The translations under genes and the position numbers were made by a program. From Pectobacterium araliae (lineage in GTDB: Bacteria; Pseudomonadota; Gammaproteobacteria; Enterobacterales; Enterobacteriaceae), in the NCBI RefSeq assembly GCF_037076465.1, contig NZ_AP028908.1, forward strand, positions 4,030,001 to 4,094,000: DNA of 64,000 nt. The letters are read 5' to 3'. Of the stretch, positions 39,481-49,646 are shown piece by piece (position 1 is the first letter of the stretch; each line of letters starts with the position of its first letter). The notes under the pieces were generated by a model. The model did no database searches. It saw only the letters and a list, made by a program, of their open reading frames with translations, and was not told the origin of the DNA.

Positions 39481-40764
39481 ATGAAAGCCAATATGATGAA
39501 AAATAGCCCTATTCATACCACGTCATCCGTCACAGCATATGATCTTTACAGCAATGTGCCCCCCACCCAGACGGCATTACCGCGCCATGTCGTGTTGCTC
39601 TTTGCCTGTGCCAGCGCCCTCAGCGTCGCCAATGTGTATTACGCACAGCCGCTGCTGGATGCCTTATCGGTAGATTTTCACCTCAGTATCGCTGCCGTTG
39701 GCGGGGTAATGACGGCAACACAGCTTGGCTGTGCGCTGGCGTTAATTTTGCTGGTGCCACTGGGAGATATTCTCAATCGACGCTATTTGATGTTGGCGCA
39801 GTTGAGTACGCTCATCGTGGCGCTGGTTGCCGTTGGACTCGCGACCACATCCCTGTATTTATTGCTCGGCATGCTGGCTGTGGGCATGCTCGGCACGGCC
39901 ATGACTCAGGGTCTGATTGCTTATGCTGCGACGGCGGCTGCACCGCAAGAGCGTGGGCGCGTTGTGGGTGCCGCACAGGGCGGCGTAGTGATTGGGCTTT
40001 TACTGGCTCGCGTGCTGTCCGGCTTCATTGCCGATCTAGCAGGCTGGCGCTGCGTATACTTTTTCTCCGCACTGCTGATGCTGATGCTTGCCGTACTTCT
40101 GTGGCGCGTGCTGCCGCATCAGCCACCTGCCCGGCAACGCCCGCGCTATTCCGCGTTGCTGATTTCTATGCTGACCCTGTTGCGTAAAGAACGGGTGTTG
40201 CAAATACGTGGCGTCATCGCTTTACTGATGTTTGCTGCCCTGAGCATTTTCTGGAGCGCGTTAGTTCTGCCACTGAGTCGCGCACCGTATTTCTTCTCTC
40301 ATACGGTTATCGGTGCGTTTGGTCTGGTGGGTATTCTCGGCGCATTGGCGGCAGTGAAAGCAGGTTCACTGGCTGATAAAGGTCGTGGTCAGTGGGTCAG
40401 CGGCATCGCTCTGTTGCTGCTGATGGCATCATGGCTACCGCTGTGGTTCGCGCCCTATTCTCTCTTCGCGCTGGTGGTCGGCATTATCGTGCTCGATCTG
40501 GGCGGACAGGCCATTCACGTCACCAACCAAAGCATGATTTTCAAGACGCATCCTGATGCGCACAGCCGTCTGGTAGGCTGCTATATGCTGTTTTATAGCA
40601 TCGGCAGCGGGCTGGGCGCGATGGCAACCACAGTGGCGTATGACGCTGCTGGCTGGTCAGGCGTATGTCTTCTTGGCGCCGCCGTCAGCCTGCTGGCGTT
40701 ACTCTTCTGGAAAATGACGCTGCACCTTTCAGTCCCGTCACCGACAACATTCACGCTATCGTGA
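39481..40764 (+). CDS. MFS efflux transporter
   Basis: A 12-helix drug:proton antiporter-like protein (427 residues from ATG 39481; ATG 39493 and 39496 also possible). The N-terminal half begins with SVANVYYAQPLLDALS, typical of a YnfM/YgaY-like group of sugar or drug exporters, and the loop 2-3 signature appears as PLGDILNRR. The substrate is unknown. The divergent HxlR gene and twin operators suggest induction by a small aromatic or aldehyde compound, as is common for this pairing. Confidence 0.9.
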   Translation: MKANMMKNSPIHTTSSVTAYDLYSNVPPTQTALPRHVVLLFACASALSVANVYYAQPLLDALSVDFHLSIAAVGGVMTATQLGCALALILLVPLGDILNRRYLMLAQLSTLIVALVAVGLATTSLYLLLGMLAVGMLGTAMTQGLIAYAATAAAPQERGRVVGAAQGGVVIGLLLARVLSGFIADLAGWRCVYFFSALLMLMLAVLLWRVLPHQPPARQRPRYSALLISMLTLLRKERVLQIRGVIALLMFAALSIFWSALVLPLSRAPYFFSHTVIGAFGLVGILGALAAVKAGSLADKGRGQWVSGIALLLLMASWLPLWFAPYSLFALVVGIIVLDLGGQAIHVTNQSMIFKTHPDAHSRLVGCYMLFYSIGSGLGAMATTVAYDAAGWSGVCLLGAAVSLLALLFWKMTLHLSVPSPTTFTLS

Positions 40765-40797
40765 TAACAGAAAATGATTATTGATAAAGGAGAAATC

Positions 40798-40941
40798 ATG
40801 AGCGAACTGACATTACTGGCCGATGCCGATGAGCGTGGCCGACGTTATTTGGCTGAGACTGCACAGAGTCGGGTTTTCCCGTCTGCCCGCGTGGGATTCC
40901 CGTCTGAGCGGAGCAGCGTATGGAAGACCAAAAATCATTAG
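40798..40941 (+). pseudogene. Truncated start of a PLP-dependent decarboxylase/aminotransferase gene
   Basis: A 47-codon frame with an excellent ribosome site (AAAGGAGAA) starts MSELTLLADADERGRRYL, like the N-terminus of a pyridoxal-dependent decarboxylase group, but similarity ends after about 32 residues (RVFPSA) and a stop follows at 40939. It lies 33 bp after the MFS gene, so it may once have been its operon partner. Identification rests on a short N-terminal stretch. Confidence 0.5.
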
Positions 40942-41007
40942 TATCATGCTTCACCAGTACGGTGAGCACAAAAACAACATTCTGTAATACTGACACGCAA
41001 TCCCCCA

Positions 41008-41178
41008 TCACTTTTCCCGGTATTTCATCCTATCTATGCTGGGGAAGCGTTTTTTCATATCGTCCGGCGTTGCATACATTTCACGTTTGATAACCAAATA
41101 TAGATCAGCAAGTGCTGCCGCCTGATTTGGAAACTGCGTGGTTGCCGCGTCAAAAGGTGCCCGCGAAATAACATGCAT
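41008..41178 (-). pseudogene. higB: Truncated HigB-type toxin
   Basis: A 56-codon frame beginning MHVISRAPFDAATTQFPN and ending RFPSIDRMKYREK, which matches the first half of HigB (RelE-superfamily mRNA interferase, usually about 100 residues). After KYREK the usual KWW is broken by a frameshift to TGA; weak traces (RMLFL) persist beyond in the same frame. No higA antitoxin follows; the decarboxylase scrap lies there instead. The catalytic C-terminal half is lost, so it should be inactive. Confidence 0.75.
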
Positions 41179-41196
41179 CCTGATTCCTTTCCTGTC

Positions 41197-41213
41197 GTTT
41201 CCAAATTGGAAAC
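41197..41213. promoter_or_regulatory. Perfect palindrome upstream of the HigB remnant
   Basis: GTTTCCAAATTGGAAAC, a 17-bp perfect palindrome 19 bp before the toxin start. It is of the kind bound by HigA antitoxins for autoregulation. A half-like TTTGGAAAC also occurs at 41132-41140 inside the coding remnant. Confidence 0.55.
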
Positions 41214-41276
41214 ACTATGTCGTAAACGGAATGAGTTGACAATATGGAAACCGAGATGACTTATATCTTTACTATT

Positions 41277-41305
41277 CGGCTTATCCCCACGCGAGTGGGG
41301 AACGC
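41277..41305. repeat. Single CRISPR-like repeat of type I-E kind
   Basis: A 29-bp unit: CGGCTTATCCCCAC then GCGAGTGGGGAACGC. It agrees with the E. coli type I-E repeat at 22 of 29 positions and keeps the CCCCAC/GTGGGG stem, where the change from G-C to A-T is compensated on both sides. No second copy lies 61 bp away on either side, so there is no array here. Confidence 0.5.
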
Positions 41306-41316
41306 TATCACACACC

Positions 41317-42045
41317 TCACGCCGTCGGCGCACTTCCTGCTAACGCCACGACGTTCTCTTGCTCTGCGAGCACCTTAGCGGTTTTCTCTTTTTTCTTTTC
41401 CACGTAGGTCAGTTTTTCCTGACTCTGCGCTGGCGGAGTGAGTGGGTGGGATTGACCGGTGAAGATGCCGCCTTTTTCGATAGAGAGTTCATCGGTGAAA
41501 ATATCGCCGAACACTTTTCCCTGCGCTAAAATCGCCACAACGCTGGCTGCTATGCGTCCTTCAACGCGACCGTTGATGACGATCTGCTGCGATTTCATTT
41601 CGCCGTTGATCTGACCAGTGTGCTCCACTTTAATCGTGTTATCACACTGCACATCACCTTCCACCTGGCCTTCCACGGTGATGTTGCCATCCACAGCCAG
41701 AGAGCCCGTCATACGTCCCCCCTGAGAAATGAAGGTGTCCTTTTTCACACGCACAGGATTCACTGAATTAATCAACTCGTTCGATGGGCTAATAGCGGGA
41801 GAGCTGTTTATTTCACTGCGCCCTTGCGGCTCTTTTGCGTCTTTTTTGTTTTTATCGAATGAAAACATCGTGTTATTCCTTTTAACAGTATAGAAAAATG
41901 CGATCGTGGCACTTGCGGCGAGTACAGCCGCCACTCCCTGATCGTAATATCGAAGGGGAAATTCGCTATAAATATCAACAAGCCAGACGATAACCAATAA
42001 CGCCCATATCGCCCATATTCCCCAAAGCTGGTTGTAATTACGCAC
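41317..42045 (-). CDS. Bactofilin-like polymer-forming protein with membrane anchor
   Basis: Cytoskeletal polymer protein of the bactofilin (CcmA/DUF583) family. The C-terminal half (from about FISQGGRMTGSLAVDGNITVEG) has the short beta repeats with glycines at regular spacing that form the beta-helix core; a basic tail rich in KKKEK follows. The N-terminus has two membrane helices (LWGIWAIWALLVIVWLVDIY and VAAVLAASATIAFFYTV). The likely long start is GTG 42045, overlapping the stop of the small upstream gene (GTGCGTAA). A second start, ATG 41868 (MFSFDKNKK) with AAAAGGAA upstream, would give a soluble 183-residue form. Both may be used. Confidence 0.85.
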   Translation of the reverse strand: MRNYNQLWGIWAIWALLVIVWLVDIYSEFPLRYYDQGVAAVLAASATIAFFYTVKRNNTMFSFDKNKKDAKEPQGRSEINSSPAISPSNELINSVNPVRVKKDTFISQGGRMTGSLAVDGNITVEGQVEGDVQCDNTIKVEHTGQINGEMKSQQIVINGRVEGRIAASVVAILAQGKVFGDIFTDELSIEKGGIFTGQSHPLTPPAQSQEKLTYVEKKKEKTAKVLAEQENVVALAGSAPTA

Positions 42046-42226
42046 GATCGGAACGCCGATTAAATTCAATTTCCAGGGTGGAAATATCAGGAATAGTAAT
42101 ACGAAGTGTTTTACGTCCTCCTTCCAGATAGCGTATGTCGATCTGAACACCAGCACTATCGCCGACGTGCTGTTTAACCACGGTCTTTAATTCATCCAAC
42201 ATGTTATCCAAGATTTTATGAGCCAT
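42038..42226 (-). CDS. Small conserved-looking protein coupled to the bactofilin gene
   Basis: A 62-residue protein, MAHKILDNMLDELKTVVKQ..., with a helical N-terminus and a beta-rich end (GGRKTLRITIPDISTLEIEF). I chose the ATG at 42224-42226 because AAGGAGAG precedes it; an open frame extends to 42307. It overlaps the bactofilin start by 8 bp, so the two are co-translated. No family recognised; a partner or regulator of bactofilin assembly is a guess from position. Confidence 0.65.
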   Translation of the reverse strand: MAHKILDNMLDELKTVVKQHVGDSAGVQIDIRYLEGGRKTLRITIPDISTLEIEFNRRSDRA

Positions 42227-42553
42227 GCCATTCTCTCCTTCTTGCTTGGTATCTTCCTTGGGGACAGTCACGCTGTACTGCCAAACGACATAGAGAGTAT
42301 CGGGCAAGAACGTATTTTATTTAGCCCGCGATTTCAAAAACCCGCTCTCGTTTACTTTCCTTTCTTTATACGACCATGTCAAAAAAACATGATTATCCAA
42401 ACACTTAACATATTCCTGTAACTAACCGCCTCTCCCTCTACTTATTTCCTCGTTGCAGGTAATTACGCAGGCATTTTCATAATGACATTGCTTAGCTAAA
42501 CCGATTCTTCTATTTTAGCAAACAGTTTAATTATCATTGATAAGAGTAACGTT
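42227..42553. promoter_or_regulatory. Divergent control region before scrK, with ScrR operator-like sites
   Basis: 327 bp between the bactofilin pair and scrK. It has TGCTTAGCTAAACCG (42489-42503), containing the ScrR-type palindrome TTAGCTAA, and TTTTAGCAAAC (42523-42533), a half-site. Apart from these I see nothing distinct. Confidence 0.6.
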
Positions 42554-43489
42554 ATGGCAAACAGAATTTGGGTCATGGGCGACGCGGTTGTCGATCTCAT
42601 CCCGGAAGATACGGAACGCTATCTGAAATGCCCCGGCGGTGCGCCAGCCAATGTCGCGGTCGGCATTGCCAGACTGGGGGGAAACAGCGCCTTTGTCGGT
42701 CGCGTTGGTGACGATGTTTTTGGCCATTTTCTAAAAACGGTTCTGGAACAGGAAAGCGTCGATACCCATTACATGGTGCACGACAGGCATCACCGAACCT
42801 CAACCGTGGTCGTGAGCCTCGATGAAACTGGGGAACGCACCTTCACGTTCATGGTGCGTCCGAGTGCCGACCTGTTTTTACAACCGAAAGACCTGCCGGT
42901 GTTCAACCAGAAAGAATGGCTGCACCTCTGCTCTATCGCGCTGTCGCAAGAACCGTCGCGCAGTACCACATTTGAAGCGATGCGGCAGGCGAAAGCTGCA
43001 CAGGGACGGGTCAGCTTCGATCCGAATATCCGTGGCGATCTCTGGCAAAGCAAACAAGAACTGCGCCATTGTCTGACACAGGCGCTAATGCTGGCCGATG
43101 TGGTGAAATTGTCGCGCGAAGAACTGGCTTTTCTCTGTGCAACACCGGACGTTGAAGAAGGCATCAAGCAGTTCATGCAGCGCTACCCTACTCGATTGTT
43201 GCTGGTGACGCTGGGAAGTGAAGGCGTCTGGCTGCACGATCGCCACCAGCTACAGCACTTTGCCGCACCAACGGTGAAACCTGTTGATACCACTGGTGCA
43301 GGGGATGCTTTCGTTGCGGGTTTACTGCATGGCCTGGCGCAATATGACGACTTGTCACAGCCGCTGAGTTGGGACCCGATTATCGCGCAGGCACAGCAGT
43401 GTGGTGCGCTGACCACCACGGCAAAAGGCGCAATGACGGCACTCCCTTACGCACAGCAATTACCCCACCCACCCGTAACCAAGCCCTAA
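42554..43489 (+). CDS. scrK: Fructokinase of the sucrose regulon
   Basis: PfkB-family kinase that phosphorylates the fructose released by ScrB. 311 residues. Signature 1 is in CPGGAPANVAVGIARLGG (about residues 27-44), and signature 2 with the catalytic Asp is DTTGAGDAFVAGL near residue 240. Starts MANRIWVMGDAVVDLIPE as in enteric ScrK. It is set apart from scrYAB by 186 bp holding another operator, so it can be transcribed on its own. Confidence 0.97.
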   Translation: MANRIWVMGDAVVDLIPEDTERYLKCPGGAPANVAVGIARLGGNSAFVGRVGDDVFGHFLKTVLEQESVDTHYMVHDRHHRTSTVVVSLDETGERTFTFMVRPSADLFLQPKDLPVFNQKEWLHLCSIALSQEPSRSTTFEAMRQAKAAQGRVSFDPNIRGDLWQSKQELRHCLTQALMLADVVKLSREELAFLCATPDVEEGIKQFMQRYPTRLLLVTLGSEGVWLHDRHQLQHFAAPTVKPVDTTGAGDAFVAGLLHGLAQYDDLSQPLSWDPIIAQAQQCGALTTTAKGAMTALPYAQQLPHPPVTKP

Positions 43490-43520
43490 CCCCTCGTTTC
43501 ATACGGTTACCGCCCGGTTT

Positions 43521-43536
43521 TGTAGTCAGGATCACA
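43521..43536 (+). promoter_or_regulatory. Putative CRP site upstream of scrY
   Basis: TGTAG-TCAGGA-TCACA matches the CRP consensus TGTGA-N6-TCACA at nine of ten positions. Catabolite control of sucrose genes by cAMP-CRP is known in enteric scr regulons. Confidence 0.65.
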
Positions 43537-43606
43537 ATTACAGAATCGGGCAAATGAAATTTCTTGCTAACCCATCTGCAGGCTTTTATTTTTCTCATGA
43601 AAAACC

Positions 43607-45211
<1,605 letters not shown>

Positions 45212-45281
45212 TGATTGGCTAGCCTTGGTGTCGATGACACGCTAATCGACGCTAAAGAAACGGTATACACAGAGGAATAAC

Positions 45282-46652
45282 ATGGATATCAACGCAACTG
45301 CCTCCGCACTCATCCCCTTGCTTGGCGGGAAAGAGAATATCGCCAGTGCCGCCCACTGCGCCACTCGTCTGCGTTTAGTGCTGAACGACGACAGGCTGGC
45401 AGACAAAAAAGCAATCGAGAATGTTGATGGTGTAAAAGGCTGCTTTCAGAACGCCGGACAAATGCAAATTATTTTCGGCACCGGGCTGGTGAACAAGGTT
45501 TACTCTGAGTTCATTAAAGCCGCTGGCATCAGTGAATCAAGCAAATCCGAAGCCGCCTCCATCGCGGCGAAAAAGCTGAATCCGCTGCAAAGACTGGCAC
45601 GTCTGCTATCGAATATTTTCGTCCCTATCATGCCTGCGATTATCGCATCTGGTCTGTTGATGGGTTTGCTCGGCATGATCAAGACCTACGGCTGGGTCGA
45701 TGCCAGCAGCGCGATCTTCGTGATGCTGGATATGTTCAGCTCCGCAGCCTTTATTATCCTACCTGTTTTGATCGGTTTTACCGCCGCACGGGAATTCGGC
45801 GGCAATCCCTATCTGGGTGCAACGCTGGGCGGTATCCTGACCCATCCGGCGCTGACCAACGCCTGGGGCGTCGCCGGGGGCTTCCAGACCATGCATTTCT
45901 TCGGCATGGACATCGCCATGATTGGCTATCAGGGCACGGTATTTCCGGTCCTGCTCGCCGTCTGGTTCATGAGCATTGTGGAAAAGCGCCTGCGTAAAAT
46001 CGTACCGGATGCGCTGGACATCATCGTCACGCCATTCCTGACCGTCATCATCTCCGGTTTCGTCGCGATGTTGCTTATCGGTCCGGCTGGGCGTGCACTG
46101 GGCGATGGTATTTCTTTAGTTCTCAGCACACTGATTGCCCACGCTGGCTGGCTGGCCGGTTTGCTGTTCGGCGGCCTCTACTCCGTCATCGTTATCACCG
46201 GTGTTCATCACAGCTTCCATGCGATTGAAGCCGGGTTGCTCGGCAACCCGAACATCGGCGTCAACTTCCTGCTGCCGATTTGGGCAATGGCGAACGTGGC
46301 ACAGGGCGGCGCGTGTCTGGCAGTCTACTTCAAAACGCGTGATGCCAAAACCCGAGCGATTGCCGTTCCCGCAGGGCTTTCTTGTCTGCTGGGTATCACG
46401 GAAGCGGCGATATTTGGTATCAACCTGCGCTTCATTAAACCGTTCTTGGCGGCACTGGCGGGCGGTGCGCTCGGTGGCGCGTGGGTGGTCTTCAATCATG
46501 TCAATATGACGGCCGTCGGGCTAACCGGTTTTCCGGGGTTGGCCATTGTGCAAGGGGGCTCAATGCTTAACTACCTGATTGGGATGTTGATTGCATTCGG
46601 TGCCGCCTTTGTCATTTCCTTACTGCTGAAATACAAAACGGATAGCGAATAA
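45282..46652 (+). CDS. scrA: Sucrose-specific PTS enzyme IIBC
   Basis: Imports sucrose and delivers sucrose-6-phosphate. The 456-residue protein begins with a IIB domain whose phosphorylated cysteine is in AAHCATRLRL (about residue 26), followed by a ten-helix IIC domain (from about residue 105). It lacks its own IIA and relies on the glucose IIA. Starts behind AGAGGAA; its stop overlaps the scrB start by one base (TAATG). Confidence 0.97.
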   Translation: MDINATASALIPLLGGKENIASAAHCATRLRLVLNDDRLADKKAIENVDGVKGCFQNAGQMQIIFGTGLVNKVYSEFIKAAGISESSKSEAASIAAKKLNPLQRLARLLSNIFVPIMPAIIASGLLMGLLGMIKTYGWVDASSAIFVMLDMFSSAAFIILPVLIGFTAAREFGGNPYLGATLGGILTHPALTNAWGVAGGFQTMHFFGMDIAMIGYQGTVFPVLLAVWFMSIVEKRLRKIVPDALDIIVTPFLTVIISGFVAMLLIGPAGRALGDGISLVLSTLIAHAGWLAGLLFGGLYSVIVITGVHHSFHAIEAGLLGNPNIGVNFLLPIWAMANVAQGGACLAVYFKTRDAKTRAIAVPAGLSCLLGITEAAIFGINLRFIKPFLAALAGGALGGAWVVFNHVNMTAVGLTGFPGLAIVQGGSMLNYLIGMLIAFGAAFVISLLLKYKTDSE

Positions 46653-48061
46653 TGAAGGAAATCCACTTACTAAAACGCATGGCACACGCCCTGATGTCAG
46701 GTCATTCACGGAAACAGGAAGATCCGTATCGCCCAGAATGGCATCTGTCCCCGTGCGTGGGCCTGCTTAACGATCCGAACGGATTCATTCATCACAATGG
46801 GCGCTACCATCTGTTTTATCAGTGGAATCCTTTAGCCTGTGCCCACGGAGCGAAATTCTGGGGGCACTGGAGCTCCGCCGATCTGGTGAACTGGACGCAT
46901 GAACCCGTGGCGCTAGTGCCGAGTGAAAGCTATGAAAGCCACGGCTGCTACTCCGGCTCTGCCATAGTCGATCAGGGCGCGATTATGCTGATGTATACGG
47001 GTAACGTGAAATACGACGATGGCTCACGCACCGCGTTTCAATGCCTCGCCCGTGAAAACCCTAACGGTGAATATGACAAGCTGGGCGCTGTGCTAACGCT
47101 TCCCGATGGCTACACCGGCCACGTCCGCGACCCTAAAGTGTGGCGTCATGATGACCACTGGTACATGGTGCTTGGTGCACAGGATCTCTGCCTGCAAGGT
47201 AAAGTGCTGCTCTACCGTTCTGCCGACCTGCTGGCATGGGACAAGATCGGCGAGATCGCCGGTTCCCGTCTGGGCGGACTCGGTGATTTTGGCTATATGT
47301 GGGAGTGCCCAGACCTGTTCCCACTGGATGGCAAAGAGGTGCTCATTTGCTGCCCGCAGGGCATCCCTGCCGAAGGAGAACGCTACCTGAATACCTTCCA
47401 GGCTGGCTATTTCATTGGCTCACTCGACTACAACAGCGGTGCTTACCCCCATCAGGCGTTCCACGAACTGGATCTCGGTTTCGAATTTTACGCGCCACAA
47501 ACCACGCTGAGTGAAGACGGGCGACGCTTGTTATTCGGCTGGATGTCGATTCCTGACGATAATGAGTTTTTTGAACCGACGATCGAATACGGTTGGATTC
47601 ATACCATGACCTGCCCGCGTGAACTCACACTGCATGGCAACCGCGTTTACCAACGCCCTGCTCGCGAATTGCAACAGCTGCGCAAGCAGCATTACACCTG
47701 GCAGGGTGCCGCAGACTACGCGTTGCCGCTGAACGCGAGCAGTGCGGAAGTGCTCATCACCGTGCAAGGGGAATTCCAGTGTAACCTTGCCTCGCAGATC
47801 GTTCTCTGCTGGGACGGTGAACGCGTAACGATAAGCCGACACAACCGTCGCACTGGGGAACCCGAACACCGCTATTGGCGCGGCGACCTCCGTCAATTGC
47901 AGATACTGTGCGATCGCTCCAGCGTTGAAATTTTTATCAACGATGGCGAAGCCGTGATGTCCTCACGCTATTTCCCAGAAAGCGAGGCGACTATCACGTT
48001 CAGCGGCTCTGGACGATTAACGCTACAACACTGGCTGTTAGCGCCATGCGTGATAGAATAA
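46652..48061 (+). CDS. scrB: Sucrose-6-phosphate hydrolase (invertase, GH32)
   Basis: Splits sucrose-6-phosphate into glucose-6-phosphate and fructose. The 469-residue protein has the GH32 nucleophile motif as LLNDPNG, the transition-state RDP motif in HVRDPKVW, and the acid/base Glu in MWECPDLF. A C-terminal beta-sandwich follows. Translationally coupled to scrA. Confidence 0.97.
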   Translation: MKEIHLLKRMAHALMSGHSRKQEDPYRPEWHLSPCVGLLNDPNGFIHHNGRYHLFYQWNPLACAHGAKFWGHWSSADLVNWTHEPVALVPSESYESHGCYSGSAIVDQGAIMLMYTGNVKYDDGSRTAFQCLARENPNGEYDKLGAVLTLPDGYTGHVRDPKVWRHDDHWYMVLGAQDLCLQGKVLLYRSADLLAWDKIGEIAGSRLGGLGDFGYMWECPDLFPLDGKEVLICCPQGIPAEGERYLNTFQAGYFIGSLDYNSGAYPHQAFHELDLGFEFYAPQTTLSEDGRRLLFGWMSIPDDNEFFEPTIEYGWIHTMTCPRELTLHGNRVYQRPARELQQLRKQHYTWQGAADYALPLNASSAEVLITVQGEFQCNLASQIVLCWDGERVTISRHNRRTGEPEHRYWRGDLRQLQILCDRSSVEIFINDGEAVMSSRYFPESEATITFSGSGRLTLQHWLLAPCVIE

Positions 48062-48091
48062 CTTCCCTTTTTTCTGATAGCAGACCTCGCG

Positions 48092-49111
48092 GTGAAACCG
48101 ACTAAACGCATAACAATCAGTGACATCGCCGCGCTAGCCGGTGTATCAAAATCCACCGCCAGTCTGGTGCTTAACGGCCGCAGCAAAGAGTTTCGCGTTT
48201 CTGATGAAACCCGCGATCGCATTTTGGCCGTCGCGCATGAGCAGCGTTATCAGCCCAGCATTCACGCCCGTTCGCTGCGTTCCTCACGCAGCAACACGCT
48301 GGGGCTTGTGGTGCCGGAAATGACCAACTACGGCTTCGCCGTCATTTCCCGTGAATTGGAGATGCTATGCCGTGAAGCAGGGTTACAGTTACTGATTGCC
48401 TGTACCGACGAAAATGCCAGTCAGGAGATGATGGCGGTCAACAGCCTGGTACAACGTCAGGTCGATGGCCTGATCGTCGCCTCCAGTCTGTTAAACGATA
48501 CCGAGTATCAGAAAATTAATCAGCAGTTGCCCGTCGTACAATTTGACCGGATTATTGGTGATTCCACACTGCCGATGGTGATTTCCGAAGCGGTAGAATC
48601 GACGGCGGAAATGGTCGAGCGAATCGCCCGCCAGCATCGTGATGAATTCTATTTCCTTGGCGGCCAGCCGCGCATTTCTCCCACTCGCCACCGGCTGGAA
48701 GGCTTCCAGCTTGGGCTGACACGCGCAGGTATCGACTGCCAGCCAGAATGGATTCTTCACGGCAGTTATCACCCCAGCGCGGGTTATGAAATGTTTGCTC
48801 AACTGTGTGCGACGCTGGGACGCCCGCCAAAAGCGCTGTTTGTTGCCGCTTGTGGCCTGATGGAAGGCGTGCTGCGCTATATGAACCAGCATAACCTGAT
48901 GGAAAGCGGCATCCGTCTATGTTGCTTTGACGATCACTATCTGTTTGATTGTTTGCCGCTGAAGATCGATACCGTGGCACAGGACTGTGAAAATCTGGCA
49001 CGTAACAGCTTTGAAATGATTACGAGTTTGATTGCACAACAGCCGCTTGAAGAAGATCGGCGCTATATCCCAACGCGTATTCACTGGCGTCACCCCGACT
49101 CACGGGCGTAG
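48092..49111 (+). CDS. scrR: Sucrose operon repressor
   Basis: LacI-family repressor of scrK and scrYAB, released by fructose or fructose-1-phosphate. 339 residues from GTG 48092. The helix-turn-helix is [23 protein letters not shown], followed by a hinge helix ([11 protein letters not shown]) and a periplasmic-binding-like core. It follows scrB by 30 bp and is probably co-transcribed, which gives autoregulation. Confidence 0.97.
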   Translation: MKPTKRITISDIAALAGVSKSTASLVLNGRSKEFRVSDETRDRILAVAHEQRYQPSIHARSLRSSRSNTLGLVVPEMTNYGFAVISRELEMLCREAGLQLLIACTDENASQEMMAVNSLVQRQVDGLIVASSLLNDTEYQKINQQLPVVQFDRIIGDSTLPMVISEAVESTAEMVERIARQHRDEFYFLGGQPRISPTRHRLEGFQLGLTRAGIDCQPEWILHGSYHPSAGYEMFAQLCATLGRPPKALFVAACGLMEGVLRYMNQHNLMESGIRLCCFDDHYLFDCLPLKIDTVAQDCENLARNSFEMITSLIAQQPLEEDRRYIPTRIHWRHPDSRA

Positions 49112-49160
49112 GCCAAAGCGGCCAGCCATATCACCCAGATGAAACCTACAGGCGTAAAAA

Positions 49161-49198
49161 AAGGAATGCGGTTTGAATTTTCATCCCGCATTCCTTCT
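49161..49198. terminator. Bidirectional terminator between scrR and exbD
   Basis: Stem AAGGAATGCGG / CCGCATTCCTT around a T-rich loop, A run on the left and TT on the right. Serves the convergent scrR and exbD transcripts. Confidence 0.8.
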
Positions 49199-49218
49199 TA
49201 AAGCATCACTCGTAATCG

Positions 49219-49644
49219 TTATTTAGCAGCAGCGGTTTCCGCACCAACCAAGCCAACCTTGAGGTAGCCCGCTTTACGCAGTGAGTCCATCACGCTCATG
49301 ATGGTTTCATAATCGACGCTTTTATCCGCCTGAAAGAAGATAGTGGTTTCTTTGTTAGCGCTGGTTTTCGCATCCAACACCTGAGCCAGAGACTGTTCGT
49401 TAATCGCCTCTTCCCCCAAAAACATTTGCTTATCCGCTTTTACCGTCAGATAAAGTGGCTTCTCTGGACGCGGCTGCGGTACTGCTGATGATGCTGGCAG
49501 ATCGACACGAATGTCCACCGTTGCCAGCGGTGCCGCCACCATGAAGATGATCAGCAGAACAAGCATGACGTCAATGAACGGCGTGACGTTGATGTCATGC
49601 ATTTCACCGTCATCACCCACGTCCTCCTTCAAATGCATCGCCAT
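49219..49644 (-). CDS. exbD: TonB-system proton channel protein ExbD
   Basis: Inner-membrane partner of ExbB that couples the proton gradient to TonB. 141 residues; the single helix holds the essential Asp in INVTPFIDVMLVLLIIFMV. The periplasmic domain follows. Starts 2 bp after the exbB stop. Confidence 0.97.
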   Translation of the reverse strand: MAMHLKEDVGDDGEMHDINVTPFIDVMLVLLIIFMVAAPLATVDIRVDLPASSAVPQPRPEKPLYLTVKADKQMFLGEEAINEQSLAQVLDAKTSANKETTIFFQADKSVDYETIMSVMDSLRKAGYLKVGLVGAETAAAK

Positions 49645-49646
49645 GA

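Noticed and set aside
40796..41011. Minus-strand frame of 71 codons downstream of the HigB remnant as an antitoxin
   Set aside because: It has no helix-turn-helix and mostly reads the reverse of the decarboxylase scrap and the out-of-frame tail of the toxin.
41216..41305. A CRISPR array at 41277
   Set aside because: Only one repeat unit is present; nothing resembling it lies one unit (61 bp) up or down.
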